From the NCBI GenBank assembly GCA_018714505.1, contig DVNI01000134.1, forward strand, positions 16,752 to 80,751: DNA of 64,000 bases, written 5' to 3'. Positions 7,663 through 18,189 of this stretch are shown piece by piece; position 1 is the stretch's first letter, and each line of letters starts with the position of its first letter. The position numbers and the translations under genes were made by a program. The notes under the pieces were generated by a model. The model searched no databases and had not been told where the DNA came from. It saw only the letters and a list, made by a program, of their open reading frames with translations. Source of the DNA: Candidatus Avacidaminococcus intestinavium (lineage in GTDB: Bacteria > Bacillota > Negativicutes > Acidaminococcales > Acidaminococcaceae).

Positions 7663-8940
7663 TTATTTCATAGGTTTAAGTACATCGCATCCCATATAAG
7701 GCTGTAAAGCTTTAGGAACAATAACTGATCCATCGGCTTGCTGATAGTTTTCCAAGATAGCACAAACAGTGCGTCCTACTGCTAAACCCGAACCATTTAA
7801 AGTATGCACAAACTCCGGCTTACCTTTTGGTTCTCTTCTAAACTTAATATCCGCTCTTCGTGCCTGAAAATCCAAGAAATTCGAACAAGAGGAAATCTCA
7901 CGATAACAATTTGCTGCTGGAATCCACACTTCTAGATCATACGTAGTCGCAGAACTAAAGCCGATATCGCCAGTACACAAACGCACAACACGATAAGGAA
8001 GCTCCAAAAGTTTTAAAATTTCTTCTGCGTCATTAGTTAATTTATCAAGTTCCGTCCAAGAATCTTCTGGTTTAGTAAACTTGACTAGTTCCACTTTATT
8101 AAACTGATGTTGGCGAATTAGACCACGCGTATCTCGACCGGCGGAACCAGCCTCCGCACGAAAACAAGCGCTATACGCTGTATATTTTAGCGGTAAATCC
8201 TCACTATTTAAAATTTCACCACGATGATAATTGGTAACAGGTACGTCTGCTGTTGGGATTAAATAATAGTCCAGGCCCTCTAATTTAAACATATCTTCCG
8301 CAAATTTTGGTAGCTGTCCTGTACCTCTCATACTATCTTTATTCACAATATAAGGCGGAAAAATTTCCGTGTAACCATGCTTTGCAGTATGAATATCAAG
8401 CATAAAATTATAGACAGCACGCTCTAAACGTGCACCCATTCCTTTGTAAAAAACAAAACGTGCGCCCGTTACTTTTGCGGCACGTTCAAAATCCAAAATG
8501 CCTAAAGCTTCACCAATATCCCAGTGTGCCTGTGGCGCAAAGTTGAACTTAGTCGGCTCGCCCCAAGTTCTAACTACCGGATTATCACTATCATCTTTAC
8601 CAATCGGCACATCAGCTGCTGGCATATTAGGAATAGTAAGTAAAATATCTTGCAAGCGTTGTTCAATGCTTTTTAGTTCTTTATCATCGATAGCAATTTT
8701 TTCTCCTAAAGCGCGCATTGCTAGAATTTTCTCTTCAGCGTTTTCACCATTTTTCTTCAACTGACTAATTATTTGTGAAACACTATTACGCTCACTCTTT
8801 AAACTCTCAACTTGTTGCAATAATTCTCTGCGTTGTTTTTCTAGCAACACAAATTCGTCGAGATTCATATCCATATTACGGTTTTTCATTGCTTGTTCAA
8901 CCAAATGTGGATTTTCTCTCACAAATTTCATATCAAGCAT
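7663..8940 (-). CDS. serS: Seryl-tRNA synthetase
   Basis: A 425-residue class II aminoacyl-tRNA synthetase that charges tRNA-Ser. The N-terminal [14 protein letters not shown] and the long helical arm (about residues 30-100) are the tRNA-binding coiled coil. Motif 2 lies around [21 protein letters not shown] and motif 3 around [13 protein letters not shown] near the C-terminus. The ATG at 8940 has GGAGG seven bases upstream; an in-frame ATG two codons earlier is too close to that site. It is transcribed alone and ends at a strong terminator. No T-box leader is visible in the 71 bases upstream. Confidence 0.97.
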   Translation of the reverse strand: MLDMKFVRENPHLVEQAMKNRNMDMNLDEFVLLEKQRRELLQQVESLKSERNSVSQIISQLKKNGENAEEKILAMRALGEKIAIDDKELKSIEQRLQDILLTIPNMPAADVPIGKDDSDNPVVRTWGEPTKFNFAPQAHWDIGEALGILDFERAAKVTGARFVFYKGMGARLERAVYNFMLDIHTAKHGYTEIFPPYIVNKDSMRGTGQLPKFAEDMFKLEGLDYYLIPTADVPVTNYHRGEILNSEDLPLKYTAYSACFRAEAGSAGRDTRGLIRQHQFNKVELVKFTKPEDSWTELDKLTNDAEEILKLLELPYRVVRLCTGDIGFSSATTYDLEVWIPAANCYREISSCSNFLDFQARRADIKFRREPKGKPEFVHTLNGSGLAVGRTVCAILENYQQADGSVIVPKALQPYMGCDVLKPMK

Positions 8941-9011
8941 GTTCATTCCTCCAGACCAATTTACACATTCATTCTATGTTATTGTATCACAAAACTGCTT
9001 GTTTGTATCAT

Positions 9012-9734
9012 TCAGCTAGGGATTTGCATATTCACACCATTTTCTTTCAACCACTGTTTTGCTACTTTATAGCTCGGACATCGCTTTGCTACTTCTGCCC
9101 AAAATAATACTGAATGATTCTTCACTAACATATGACACATTTCATGGAGCAAAACATACTCAACGACAAACTGCGGTGCCATTGCTAAACGCCAATTAAA
9201 AAGCAACTTATTATCATAAGTGCAACTGCCCCACCTTTTCTTTTGTTCTTTCACGCGAAGCACTCGTGGCCGTAAAGCAAACATAGCTTGCGCCTTTTGC
9301 AAGCCTTGCTTTAACATTACGCTAGTTTGCTCGTAGTACCAGCCTTTTAATAGACTGTTCACCTCTGTTGCATCCTCAGTATTCACCAGTAGTTGATTAC
9401 GTTCAAGCCTAACACCAATCGGTTTAGCAGGTTCATACGCTATTTTTAATGAATAAAATTTTCCTTGAAAAAGGATACTTCTTCCATGAGCAACTTCAAA
9501 AATACGTTTTTGCTCTTTGCAGCTCTCCCAATAAGCTAATTTTGCATATAGCCACCGTTCTTTTTCTTGCAAAATAACTGCAACTTCTGCTAAAGGTACT
9601 TGCAAAGGGATTCGCACTACAATTTTTGCTGTTGCCGCAACTGCAAGTGCAATAGTTTTCCGTTGCGAACGGATAATCTCTACCGGTATGCTTTTGTCTT
9701 TATAACAAAAAAACTCTAACCTTTGTGGTTTCAT
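9012..9734 (-). CDS. YgjP-type metallopeptidase domain protein (DUF45)
   Basis: A 240-residue protein of the YgjP/SprT-like family (COG1451). The zinc-binding helix LLHEMCHMLVKNHS contains HExxH with a further His six residues on, preceded by KKRWGSCTYDNKLLFNWRL, a very conserved family stretch. Biochemical roles in the family are poorly known; a zinc-dependent peptidase is predicted. Its ATG overlaps the lpdA stop by four bases (ATGA), so it is the last gene of the glycine-cleavage operon. Whether it has a role there or only rides along is unknown. Confidence 0.88.
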   Translation of the reverse strand: MKPQRLEFFCYKDKSIPVEIIRSQRKTIALAVAATAKIVVRIPLQVPLAEVAVILQEKERWLYAKLAYWESCKEQKRIFEVAHGRSILFQGKFYSLKIAYEPAKPIGVRLERNQLLVNTEDATEVNSLLKGWYYEQTSVMLKQGLQKAQAMFALRPRVLRVKEQKKRWGSCTYDNKLLFNWRLAMAPQFVVEYVLLHEMCHMLVKNHSVLFWAEVAKRCPSYKVAKQWLKENGVNMQIPS

Positions 9735-11134
9735 TTTTTAAAAGTCACTTGATGAATCATTTCACAAAAAACCCCTTGCGCCGCTTCACCCATTGTTTCC
9801 GTTAAAGTCGGATGGGGATGGATAGTTGCGGCTAAGTCTTCTGCCGTTAAGCCTAAGCGTACAGCTAGAACTCCTTCCATAATGAGATCACTAGCATGCG
9901 GTCCCATAATATGGCACCCTAACACTTTATGCGTTACACTATCGGCAATGATTTTAGCTAACCCTTCGGTTTCGCCCATCGAAAGCGCTTTGCCATTTGC
10001 CGCAAAATTAAATTTCCCGATTTGTATACTGCGCCCTGACGCCTGACATTCTTCTTCCGTTAAACCAACCCATGCAATTTCTGGCGTGGTAAAAATGCAG
10101 CCTGCGATTGCACTATAATCCATGCGCTCTTCTACTCCGCACGCATTAGCCGCAGCTACTAACCCTTGATGAGAAGCCGTATGCGCTAACATATTGATGC
10201 CCGTAACATCACCGATTGCATAAATTCCCTGCACGCTTGTTTCCATTTTTTCATTAACTGTAATACCACATTTAGTATATTCAACACCAATTGCCGCAAG
10301 CTCATCAACAGCTACAACAGGGCGTCGTCCCGTCGCTACTAAAACTTTTTCTACTGTAATTACTTGACGCTGCCCCTTGACTTCAATAACAACATCTAAG
10401 CTATCTCCGTTTTGTATGATTTCTTGTACTAACGCTTTACTGAACTGCTTAATTCCTTGTTTGCGTAAAGCTAAAGCCATTCTTTTTTGCAGATCACCAT
10501 CACAAAGAGGCAAAATAGTTGGTGCCATTTCTACTAAAGTCACAGCACACCCAAAGGCAGCATAAATCCCGGCAAACTCTACGCCAACTGCGCCAGCGCC
10601 AATGATGAGTAAACTAGCAGGCACTTCATTAATGCGTAAAATATCATCACTCGTTAAAACTCCTGCTAAATCGCTACCAACCAGTGGCGGTTTTGCCGGT
10701 ACAGAACCTGTGGCAAGAATAATTTTACGAGCAGTATAATCACATTCTTGTTCCGCCTGATCCGTAACCACATGAAGGGTATGTTGATCTTTTAATGTAG
10801 CCTTACCGAAAACTAAATCAATCTTATGCGCTTTGATTAATTTTTCTATACCACTACGCAAAGTATGAATAACCTTATTCTTGCGTTCCATAATTTTTTG
10901 CCAATCATAAGCTGATTCACTAACCACAAGGCCAAATTCTTCTATTTTCTTTAAATCCGTCCATTTTTCCGCACTTTTTAATAGGGTCTTCGTAGGAATG
11001 CACCCCTGATTTAAACACACGCCACCTAAATCCTTCTTTTCAATCAACAAAACTTTAGCACCTAATTGCGCTGCTCTAATCGCTGCAACATAGCCACCTG
11101 TACCTGCACCAATAATTGCAATGTCGTATTCCAT
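9731..11134 (-). CDS. lpdA: Dihydrolipoyl dehydrogenase (glycine cleavage L-protein)
   Basis: A 467-residue FAD enzyme that reoxidises the dihydrolipoyl arm of GcvH and passes electrons to NAD+. The FAD motif GAGTGG is at residues 9-14, the redox-active disulfide is in GGVCLNQGCIPTK near residue 40, the NAD-binding motif is GAGAVGVEFAG near residue 175, and IYAIGDVTG near 300 is the second FAD motif. The active-site HPHPTLTE (His-Glu pair) is near 440. It lies directly downstream of the lipoylation genes and the P-protein genes, making it the dedicated L-protein of this operon. The ribosome-binding site is AGGAGG. Confidence 0.95.
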   Translation of the reverse strand: MEYDIAIIGAGTGGYVAAIRAAQLGAKVLLIEKKDLGGVCLNQGCIPTKTLLKSAEKWTDLKKIEEFGLVVSESAYDWQKIMERKNKVIHTLRSGIEKLIKAHKIDLVFGKATLKDQHTLHVVTDQAEQECDYTARKIILATGSVPAKPPLVGSDLAGVLTSDDILRINEVPASLLIIGAGAVGVEFAGIYAAFGCAVTLVEMAPTILPLCDGDLQKRMALALRKQGIKQFSKALVQEIIQNGDSLDVVIEVKGQRQVITVEKVLVATGRRPVVAVDELAAIGVEYTKCGITVNEKMETSVQGIYAIGDVTGINMLAHTASHQGLVAAANACGVEERMDYSAIAGCIFTTPEIAWVGLTEEECQASGRSIQIGKFNFAANGKALSMGETEGLAKIIADSVTHKVLGCHIMGPHASDLIMEGVLAVRLGLTAEDLAATIHPHPTLTETMGEAAQGVFCEMIHQVTFKK

Positions 11135-11145
11135 GTTATAGCCTC

Positions 11146-12015
11146 CTATCTTTTATGGATCCAAGCATTATTTTGATATTTATTTACAAGAAGTTCTGCT
11201 GCACAAGCTTTTTCTTCAGCTGTTAAACCACCATCAACCAATTCAATTGCGAGCGTTTCACTGAAACTAGCCGCTAAAACTTGGACTAATTCCTCAACCC
11301 GTACACGATAACCTAAAACTGTCTGTAAATCAACAACCCGTTGCCTAAGCATCGCTTTAATTTGTTGCCTACGTTCGTCCTCTAATTTTAAAATGCTAAC
11401 CAGTTTATCCGCTGAAAAAGCCGTTAAAATTGATCCGTGCTGTAAAATTACACCATATTTACGAACTTGTGCACTACCAATTAACTTTTTTTGTTGCACC
11501 GTGAGTTCATAGTGCGACGGAGCATCAAAACAAGCTGCAGAACTAGGCATTTGCGTTTTATGCGCATAAGCAGCTTGCGGTTTAGTCATTTGCGCCTGAA
11601 CGCCAATTTTAGCTAAACCATTCATTAACCCTTGGCTTAAATAACGATAGGAAGCCGTTACTGTCATCGGTATCTCTGGATAATCCTCGCCAACCACAAT
11701 GCTATATGTTAATTCTTCGTCATGCAAAACAGCACGTCCACCTGTTAATCTGCGTACCACATCAATTCCTTGTTTTTGGCAAGCAGCAAAATCTATTTCT
11801 GCATCACTATGCTGAAAATAACCAATACTAACAGCTGCTGGCTGCCAAGTATAAAAACGAATAGTCGGTGGTGACGTTTTTTTACTATAACCAAGTAAAA
11901 TTGCTTCATCAATTGCCATATTTTCTGCAGCACTTAATGCACCGGTTTGCAATAAACGCCACACCATCTTATGACCTTGTTGCCTTGCCTCTTCCCATTG
12001 CGGATAACTTAACAT
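11146..12015 (-). CDS. lipM: LipM-type octanoyltransferase / lipoate-protein ligase family
   Basis: A 289-residue member of the BPL_LplA_LipB superfamily. RRLTGGRAVLHDEELTYSIV is the ligand-binding loop, and SSAACFDAPSHYEL carries the cysteine used by LipM as acyl-thioester nucleophile; the lysine in KLIGSAQVR is also typical. LipM moves octanoyl from acyl-carrier protein to GcvH, preparing it for sulfur insertion (known for Bacillus LipM). A lipoate ligase activity cannot be excluded. It overlaps the preceding radical-SAM gene by seven bases. An ATG at 11967 gives a length closer to known LipM and is an alternative start. Position among gcv and lipS-like genes supports the role. Confidence 0.87.
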   Translation of the reverse strand: MLSYPQWEEARQQGHKMVWRLLQTGALSAAENMAIDEAILLGYSKKTSPPTIRFYTWQPAAVSIGYFQHSDAEIDFAACQKQGIDVVRRLTGGRAVLHDEELTYSIVVGEDYPEIPMTVTASYRYLSQGLMNGLAKIGVQAQMTKPQAAYAHKTQMPSSAACFDAPSHYELTVQQKKLIGSAQVRKYGVILQHGSILTAFSADKLVSILKLEDERRQQIKAMLRQRVVDLQTVLGYRVRVEELVQVLAASFSETLAIELVDGGLTAEEKACAAELLVNKYQNNAWIHKR

Positions 12016-12965
12016 CCAACCACACCACTTTCTGTTAACGCTTGCTGCACTTCTTCCGGACTTAATGGTCTATGATAATTATATAAAACATCGCGCGGTT
12101 TCTCATTATAATACGGACGATTACAATCAAGGCAACCTGAAGTCAAAAAAGCCTTACCATCGGCCAAGCGCTGCCGTAAATTACAAACATTAAAAGCAAT
12201 AATTCTCTGCTTGTCACAAACCACCTGCTCTATACTAACGCCCTGTTTTAACAACTCTAAAGCAATTTGTAGCCTGCGGTATGAACCACGGTCTGGCGGC
12301 GGTACCATAGCCATTTTCGTTCCTTTTAATGGTGTAAAAGCAAATAAACCGACTGTGATCTTTCGCTTATAACACTCGGCAATAAGTTTCCACATCGTAA
12401 CTTCCTTTTCTCCTAGACCCACAATTAAATGCGTAGTCATCTTGCCCGGAAAAGCTTCAGCACAAGCACACAAGAGTTCCCAGCGTGCTTGCCACGAACC
12501 ACCTTTAATCTTACTAAAAAGCTCCGGCTCTGCAACATCCAGCGCAAGCCCAATCCGTTCAGCGCCGCGCGCAAATAGCTCTTTAGCCTCAGCAACAGAA
12601 GTAATATATCCTGATACCACAATTGGTAACGGCCCATATTTTCTTAATTCTTCTAATGCCCGAAGAATCGCTTGAAAACTATCGGGGCGATTAACTACTT
12701 GTAAACAGACCCGTTTAATTTTTCCTGCTTGAAAAGCTGCCCCCAATTGTGCAGCGGCTTCTTCTTCCGGAATAGCGTCCCAAGCAACACGAGACAAGAA
12801 TTTGCTTTGCGTAGTACTTTCTCTAGCTTGACTACAAAAAGCACAGTTTCGCACGCAACCTTCACCGATCATCACATAAGCTGTAGTGGGTAAGGCATCT
12901 ATTTTTAGTTTGCGTCTTCCTATAGCGCCCGCGCTACCAATTGATAATTTCCAGCGACTCATCAT
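12009..12965 (-). CDS. lipS2: Radical SAM protein, likely subunit of two-part lipoyl synthase (LipS2-like)
   Basis: A 318-residue biotin-synthase-like radical SAM protein. The cluster motif CVRNCAFC (CX3CX2C) is near residue 35, preceded by AYVMIGEGC. C-terminal cysteines in VVCDKQ, FNVCNL and SGCLDCNRPYYNE could bind a second Fe-S cluster that is sacrificed as sulfur donor. The family equals one of two archaeal/bacterial proteins (first shown in Thermococcus kodakarensis) that jointly insert the two sulfurs into octanoyl-GcvH. The ATG at 12965 gives a four-base ATGA overlap with the partner gene; a GTG at 12977 is possible. Which partner deserves the number 1 or 2 is my inference. Confidence 0.75.
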   Translation of the reverse strand: MMSRWKLSIGSAGAIGRRKLKIDALPTTAYVMIGEGCVRNCAFCSQARESTTQSKFLSRVAWDAIPEEEAAAQLGAAFQAGKIKRVCLQVVNRPDSFQAILRALEELRKYGPLPIVVSGYITSVAEAKELFARGAERIGLALDVAEPELFSKIKGGSWQARWELLCACAEAFPGKMTTHLIVGLGEKEVTMWKLIAECYKRKITVGLFAFTPLKGTKMAMVPPPDRGSYRRLQIALELLKQGVSIEQVVCDKQRIIAFNVCNLRQRLADGKAFLTSGCLDCNRPYYNEKPRDVLYNYHRPLSPEEVQQALTESGVVGC

Positions 12966-13819
12966 AACACGCAACACTCCCAGCTTTCCTTTAGCACTAG
13001 CCCTAACTCCTGTGCCCGCCTAATCACTAACGGCGTGGGCTGCACAATGCCATTAATGCCACTATTAATTGCTGCGATATCAAGTTCTGAGCGATATTTA
13101 CCAGGCGGGCGCATACAACCTAACACCAAAGGTGTCGTTGGCAAAAGTATCCGCGCTTCTTCAAGTAGCGCTGTCACTTCAGCAATCGCCGGCGGTTCAC
13201 AAGTTGCATATTCCGTATTTTTGGTTGGCACCAAAACAATAAAAATTAGTCGCTCCACACCTGCTTTTGCCAAAAGGTGTAATGCTTGTCGTTCACCACT
13301 CAATTGACCTCCGCGTAAACCAATGCAAATATGCGGTGCGACATTACTACAATATTTTTTCAATAAATGAAAACACTGTACATAGTCTTCTACAGTAACC
13401 TGCGTGAGCTTTAACGTCTCACGAATGGTTTCATTATCACCAAGAAAATCAAAAGAAATCACATCAGCTAAAGGAGCTAAGAGTTTTATTTCGTCCTCAT
13501 TCAAAAGTCCGACATGAAAATTATAGCGACGTTGCCCTTTAATGCTTTTTAAATGTTCTAACTTATCTACAACATTAACTTTACCTGTCAAATCGCAGCC
13601 ACCACTAATTAAACAACTTGTGCCCTTGATATCTTCAGCTTTTTGTAAGCGTGCTAAAGGCGTCATCTTAGATAAATAATGCCCACCGCAGTGGGCACAT
13701 TTTAAAGCACAGGCATCACCAGTCACGCTAATACTTTCCGTCTGAGTCGGCCTTGCTACAAAAAGTTCTGGAGCAAAGTTTTGCTTGCGAATTTGCCAGG
13801 CTTTGCCTAAGCTTCCCAT
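12962..13819 (-). CDS. lipS1: Radical SAM protein, likely partner subunit of two-part lipoyl synthase (LipS1-like)
   Basis: A 285-residue radical SAM protein related to COG1856 (biotin-synthase homologues). [13 protein letters not shown] holds the CX3CX2C cluster ligands near residue 37, preceded by ISVTGDA. Further cysteines in [18 protein letters not shown] and VLGCMRPPG are candidates for an auxiliary cluster. With the next gene it would form the LipS1/LipS2 lipoyl synthase, each protein adding one sulfur to the octanoyl chain. It overlaps gcvPB by 13 bases and the partner gene by four, so all are coupled. The N-terminal start has only a weak ribosome-binding site, typical of coupled genes. 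Confidence 0.75.
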   Translation of the reverse strand: MGSLGKAWQIRKQNFAPELFVARPTQTESISVTGDACALKCAHCGGHYLSKMTPLARLQKAEDIKGTSCLISGGCDLTGKVNVVDKLEHLKSIKGQRRYNFHVGLLNEDEIKLLAPLADVISFDFLGDNETIRETLKLTQVTVEDYVQCFHLLKKYCSNVAPHICIGLRGGQLSGERQALHLLAKAGVERLIFIVLVPTKNTEYATCEPPAIAEVTALLEEARILLPTTPLVLGCMRPPGKYRSELDIAAINSGINGIVQPTPLVIRRAQELGLVLKESWECCVL

Positions 13820-15249
13820 TTGACCACTGGTTTGCGCGCAGCTAATGTTTCATCTAGCCGGCTCACCACCGTATGGTGTGGCGCAGAAATAATTACTTCA
13901 GGGTTCTCTTCAGCCTCTTGCGCAATACTTTTCATTGCTTCAATAAACCCATCTAACGTTTCCTTGCTTTCCGTTTCTGTTGGCTCAATCATCATCGCCT
14001 CTTCTACAATCAAGGGGAAGTAAATCGTCGGTGGATGATAGCCATAATCAAGTAAGCGTTTAGCAATATCAAGCGTATGTATGCCTTGTGCTTTTTGTTT
14101 TTTAGAAGTTACGATACACTCGTGCATGCAGTAACGATCAAACGGTGAATCATACGCTTCTTCTAACATTTTTTTGCAATAATTAGCATTTAAAACTGCA
14201 TCCTCACTAGCTTGTCGTAACCCTGCTGCTCCCATACTCAAGATATAAGCATAGGCTCTAGTAAAGATACCAAAATTACCATAAAATCCATGCACTTTAC
14301 CAATGCTTTTAGTCGGCACCGCCCACTCAAAATTTTCTCCATTTTTAATAACTCGTGGTTCTGGCAGAAAAGGCAAAAGAATCTCTCGCACGCCAATCGG
14401 CCCAGCACCAGGTCCACCACCACCATGCGGGGTAGAAAAAGTTTTGTGTAAATTAAAATGCACAACATCAAAACCCATATCACCAGGTCTGACAATGCCC
14501 ATAATCGCATTGGCATTAGCACCATCATAATAAAGTAAACCACCTGCGTCATGCACAATCTCGGCAATCTCTTTAATCTGTGTTTCAAAAAGACCCAGCG
14601 TACTCGGGTTTGTTAACATCAAGGCTGCCGTATCAGGTCCCACTACTGCACGTAACGCTGCCAAATCAATCGAACCATCAGCTTCTGATTTAATTTCAAT
14701 GGCCTCCATACCACACATCGTAGCTGATGCAGGATTAGTACCGTGAGCAGAATCAGGAACAATAACTTTTGTTCTCGCTAAATCACCACGATCCCGGTGA
14801 TAGGCTCTAATCAATTTCAAACCGGTTAATTCTCCGTGCGCTCCTGCGACTGGTTGCATGGTCGTTCCTGCCATACCAGCAATTTCTGATAACGCTTGTT
14901 CTACTTCATAAATTAACCGTAATGAACCTTGTACTAACTTAGCGTTTTGCAAAGGATGCACCGCACTTAAACCCGGTATTTTGGCGATATCTTCATTGAT
15001 TTTAGGATTATATTTCATCGTACAAGAACCTAATGGATAAAAACCCGTATCCACACCAAAGTTCCGATTAGATAATTGCGTATAATGACGCATAACTTCC
15101 AACTGACTTAACTCCGGCAAAGCCGCTTCTTCCGACCTGATTACAGTAGCCGGCAAAAGTCCCTTTTGCACCGGAACATCTAAAGCTGGTAAATCAAGCG
15201 CTCTCCGTCCACTCTTACCTAGTTCAAATAATAATGGTTGATTTTTCAT
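13807..15249 (-). CDS. gcvPB: Glycine dehydrogenase (decarboxylating) subunit 2, P-protein beta
   Basis: A 480-residue PLP subunit of the two-part P-protein. The PLP lysine is in [19 protein letters not shown] near residue 270, and [10 protein letters not shown] near 165 is conserved in the family. Together with GcvPA it decarboxylates glycine and loads the aminomethyl group on the lipoyl arm of GcvH. The split P-protein is usual in Firmicutes and archaea; length is normal. The ATG at 15249 gives a four-base overlap (ATGA) with gcvPA and has GGAGG seven bases upstream; a GTG two codons earlier is less likely. Downstream overlap with the LipS1-like gene shows tight operon packing. Confidence 0.96.
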   Translation of the reverse strand: MKNQPLLFELGKSGRRALDLPALDVPVQKGLLPATVIRSEEAALPELSQLEVMRHYTQLSNRNFGVDTGFYPLGSCTMKYNPKINEDIAKIPGLSAVHPLQNAKLVQGSLRLIYEVEQALSEIAGMAGTTMQPVAGAHGELTGLKLIRAYHRDRGDLARTKVIVPDSAHGTNPASATMCGMEAIEIKSEADGSIDLAALRAVVGPDTAALMLTNPSTLGLFETQIKEIAEIVHDAGGLLYYDGANANAIMGIVRPGDMGFDVVHFNLHKTFSTPHGGGGPGAGPIGVREILLPFLPEPRVIKNGENFEWAVPTKSIGKVHGFYGNFGIFTRAYAYILSMGAAGLRQASEDAVLNANYCKKMLEEAYDSPFDRYCMHECIVTSKKQKAQGIHTLDIAKRLLDYGYHPPTIYFPLIVEEAMMIEPTETESKETLDGFIEAMKSIAQEAEENPEVIISAPHHTVVSRLDETLAARKPVVKWEA

Positions 15250-16592
15250 TTGCACGCCTCCAATCCTGCGACTAAAGCGTCAATTTGTGCTTTGGTTCTC
15301 TTCTCAGTAACGCAAACCAACATTGAACCAGCTAATTCCGGGTAATACTCACCTAAATCAAGGCCCCCAATAATTTTTTGTTTTAACAAATAATCATTAA
15401 CCGTTGCCACAGGCTGCGGCACTTTAATTACAAATTCTTTGAAAAACGGTGCTTGGAAAACCTTGCTGCCGCCACCAGTATTAGTAATACGCTCCGCTGC
15501 ATAATGCGCTTTTTGTAAACACTGCTCAGCCACTTCCTTAAAACCCTTCTTACCTAGCGTTGCCAAATAGACCGCCACCGCTAACGCACATAAGGCTTCA
15601 TTCGAACAAATATTACTAGTCGCTTTTTCCCTACGAATATGTTGTTCTCGCGCCTGCAATGTTAAAACAAAACCACGCTTACCATTACTATCAACCGTTT
15701 GCCCTACTATTCTACCTGGCAGTTTGCGCATTAATTTTGCCGTCGTTGCCAAAAAACCAATATAAGGTCCGCCAAAGTTTAAAGCTAAACCAAGCGGTTG
15801 CCCTTCACCAACGACAATATCTGCACCAACTTTACCCGGTGCTTCTAAAACGCCTAGTGCCATAGGATCCGTCACCACAATGACTAGCGCTCCCACAGCA
15901 TGAATAACTTTAATCAAAGCAGCGAGTTCTTCCACACAGCCAAAAAAATTAGGTGTTTGAATAATCACGGCACCCACCTTTTTATCTAAGGCTTCCTCTA
16001 AAACGGATGGCGCTGTTACTCCATCCACAAAGTTCACTTCTTTTACACTGTAACCAAAATCTTTAACATAGGTTGACAACACTTCTCTATAATGCGGATG
16101 TACACTACGCAAAGTCACTATCTCCGTGCGTTTTGTTGCTTGCGCAGCCATTATGGCCGCTTCTGCAAGCGCAGTAGCACCATCATACATAGACGCATTC
16201 GCAACTGCCATACCAGTCAGTTCACAAATCATACTTTGATATTCCCATAAAGCTTGTAAATACCCTTGTGAAATTTCCGGTTGATACTGAGTATATGCAG
16301 TATAAAACTCAGAACGTCTCAAAACATGATCAACAGTACTTGGCACATAATGATCATAAGCGCCAGCCCCTAAAAAACAAGCATATTCTTCTAAATTAAC
16401 ATTAGCTGCTGCTAATGTTTTAAAGTATTGTGCTAGCTCCGCTTCACTCAACGGTCCCGGCAAATTTAATAGACCTTCAACCCTCATTTCTTCTGGTATA
16501 TCACAAAAAAGGTCCATTGCTTCGGTAACCCCGATCGCCGCCAGCATTTCTTTTCTATCCTCAACTGTATGAGGTAAGTAGCTGTGCGTCAT
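15246..16592 (-). CDS. gcvPA: Glycine dehydrogenase (decarboxylating) subunit 1, P-protein alpha
   Basis: The 448-residue partner of GcvPB, at the usual family length. It starts [17 protein letters not shown], and [13 protein letters not shown] near residue 75 and [14 protein letters not shown] near residue 105 are family signatures. It lacks the PLP lysine, as expected, and shapes the active site at the subunit interface. The ATG at 16592 is chosen because GAGGAGG lies nine bases upstream; a GTG one codon earlier is possible. It follows gcvH by four bases. No frameshift or missing segment is apparent. Confidence 0.96.
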   Translation of the reverse strand: MTHSYLPHTVEDRKEMLAAIGVTEAMDLFCDIPEEMRVEGLLNLPGPLSEAELAQYFKTLAAANVNLEEYACFLGAGAYDHYVPSTVDHVLRRSEFYTAYTQYQPEISQGYLQALWEYQSMICELTGMAVANASMYDGATALAEAAIMAAQATKRTEIVTLRSVHPHYREVLSTYVKDFGYSVKEVNFVDGVTAPSVLEEALDKKVGAVIIQTPNFFGCVEELAALIKVIHAVGALVIVVTDPMALGVLEAPGKVGADIVVGEGQPLGLALNFGGPYIGFLATTAKLMRKLPGRIVGQTVDSNGKRGFVLTLQAREQHIRREKATSNICSNEALCALAVAVYLATLGKKGFKEVAEQCLQKAHYAAERITNTGGGSKVFQAPFFKEFVIKVPQPVATVNDYLLKQKIIGGLDLGEYYPELAGSMLVCVTEKRTKAQIDALVAGLEACK

Positions 16593-16596
16593 CACT

Positions 16597-16983
16597 TTAG
16601 GCCTCCTCAGCAATTAATTTGGCATAAGCCGCTGCATCCATCAAACCCTCTAGTTCACTTGCGTCACGCAATTCTAACTTAGCAATCCAGCCATTACCAT
16701 AAGGATCCTCATTAATTAGCTGTGGTTCATCCGTTAAAGTCTCATTAGTTTCTACCACTTTACCACACACTGGACTGTATACATCAGAAACTGCTTTTAC
16801 CGATTCAATAGTAGACAGATTACCGCCTGTTTCCACCTCATTATCGACCTCTGGTACCTCTACAAAAACAACATCGCCCAATTGATCCTGCGCAAAATCT
16901 GTGATGCCCACTACCACCGTATTACCTTTAACTTTAACCCACTCATGATCACTAGAATACAATAATTCTTCTGGAATATTCAT
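16597..16983 (-). CDS. gcvH: Glycine cleavage system H protein
   Basis: A 128-residue carrier protein of the glycine cleavage system. The lipoylated lysine is K63 in ESVKAVSDVYSP, placed in the usual beta-hairpin, and DHEWV near the N-terminus is conserved. GcvH is the target of octanoyl transfer by the LipM-like protein and of sulfur insertion by the LipS-like pair encoded downstream, then shuttles intermediates between GcvPAB, GcvT and Lpd. The ribosome-binding site is AAAGGAG ten bases upstream. It sits between gcvT and gcvPA in the classic order. Confidence 0.97.
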   Translation of the reverse strand: MNIPEELLYSSDHEWVKVKGNTVVVGITDFAQDQLGDVVFVEVPEVDNEVETGGNLSTIESVKAVSDVYSPVCGKVVETNETLTDEPQLINEDPYGNGWIAKLELRDASELEGLMDAAAYAKLIAEEA

Positions 16984-17006
16984 TAGTTCATCGCTCCTTT
17001 AAGTTT

Positions 17007-18101
17007 TTACTTTCTTTTATAGAATGGCTTACCTACAAGAACTGCATCTACTTCTTTACCACGAATCTCTACTGTAATTGCTTTGCCAATTTCTGCGCAT
17101 GCCGCCTGTACTAAAACTAACGCCATATTTTTGCCCAAAGTTGGAGCAGGCGATCCCGTAGTTACATAACCAATAACCTCGCCAGCTGCTTTTACCGGAT
17201 ACTCTGCTCGTGCAATACCTCGTCCCGTAATTTCAGCCCCCATGACTTTTTGCTTAAGCCCCTCTGTCTTTTGTTTTTTTAAAGCTGCCTTACCAATAAA
17301 ATCAGCTTTATCTAACTTGACAGCAAAACCAATCCCTGCCATTAAAGGCGTAATTGTTTCGGATAATTCATGACCATAAAGCGGCAAGCAAGCTTCAAAG
17401 CGTAAAGTATCACGCGCACCAAGTCCTGCTGGTAAAATACCATATTCTTGTCCTGCCTCCATTAATTCTGCCCACAAGGTCGTTACATCTTCCGCCATAC
17501 AATAAATTTCATAACCATCTTCACCGGTATAACCTGTTCTAGAAATTAAGGTCTTTTTACCATTAATTAAAACACCTGGAATAAAGTGATAATATTTTAG
17601 TGTCGTAACCTCTGCCGGAACCAACTTGCTTAATACCGCAGTCGCATTAGGCCCTTGCAAAGCCACCTGTCCAATTTCATCTGATTTATTACTAATTGTA
17701 ACCTCGAACTTTGCAATATTCTGCTCCATCCAAGCATAGTCTTTTTCAATATTTGCTGCATTTACAACCAAAAGATAAAGTTCTTCATTAAACTTATACA
17801 CTAAAAGGTCATCAATAGTTCCGCCCTCAAAATTACACATGGGTGAATATTTAGTCTCGCCCTCTCGCATAATAGCAATGTCATTCGTAAGCAAATGTTG
17901 TAAATAGTCTAAAGCCTCTTTACCTTCTACCCAAATTTCCCCCATATGAGAAACATCAAATAAACCTACCTTGTTTCTAACAGTATTATGTTCTTCAATA
18001 ATTCCTGAGTACTGAACGGGCATTTGCCAACCACCAAATTCAACAATCTTACCACCCAAAGCTACATGTGTTTCATAAAGTGGTGTCTTTTTACCTTTCA
18101 T
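17007..18101 (-). CDS. gcvT: Glycine cleavage system T protein (aminomethyltransferase)
   Basis: A 364-residue tetrahydrofolate-dependent aminomethyltransferase. VGLFDVSHMGEIWVEG near residue 48, SRTGYTGEDGYEIY near residue 195 and GARDTLRFEACLPLYGHEL near 230 are family signatures (folate site and catalytic Asp region). It releases ammonia and forms 5,10-methylene-THF from the aminomethyl-lipoyl arm. It is the first gene of the operon, with AGAAGGAGG before the ATG, and its leader carries a glycine riboswitch and a terminator. Length is normal. Confidence 0.97.
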   Translation of the reverse strand: MKGKKTPLYETHVALGGKIVEFGGWQMPVQYSGIIEEHNTVRNKVGLFDVSHMGEIWVEGKEALDYLQHLLTNDIAIMREGETKYSPMCNFEGGTIDDLLVYKFNEELYLLVVNAANIEKDYAWMEQNIAKFEVTISNKSDEIGQVALQGPNATAVLSKLVPAEVTTLKYYHFIPGVLINGKKTLISRTGYTGEDGYEIYCMAEDVTTLWAELMEAGQEYGILPAGLGARDTLRFEACLPLYGHELSETITPLMAGIGFAVKLDKADFIGKAALKKQKTEGLKQKVMGAEITGRGIARAEYPVKAAGEVIGYVTTGSPAPTLGKNMALVLVQAACAEIGKAITVEIRGKEVDAVLVGKPFYKRK

Positions 18102-18132
18102 TGTCTGACCTCCTTCTTTTAGTTAAAAATGA

Positions 18133-18178
18133 TAAAAAAATAAAAACAGAAACAAACCTCCTTGTCTCTGTTTTTATA
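18133..18178 (-). terminator. Riboswitch-controlled terminator before gcvT
   Basis: On the minus strand ATAAAAACAGAGAC pairs with GTTTCTGTTTTTAT (14 bp, one G-U pair, 10-base loop) and is followed by seven T. It lies between the glycine aptamer and gcvT, the normal place of an expression platform. Confidence 0.85.
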
Positions 18179-18189
18179 GTGAGAGAAAA

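Noticed and set aside
8941-9011. T-box leader before serS
   Set aside because: The intergenic gap is only 71 bases and shows no T-box core.
9012-9107. Plus-strand open frames opposite serS, gcv, gyr and other genes
   Set aside because: They have no ribosome-binding sites, no family-like motifs and lie antisense to well-recognised genes, so they are treated as shadows.
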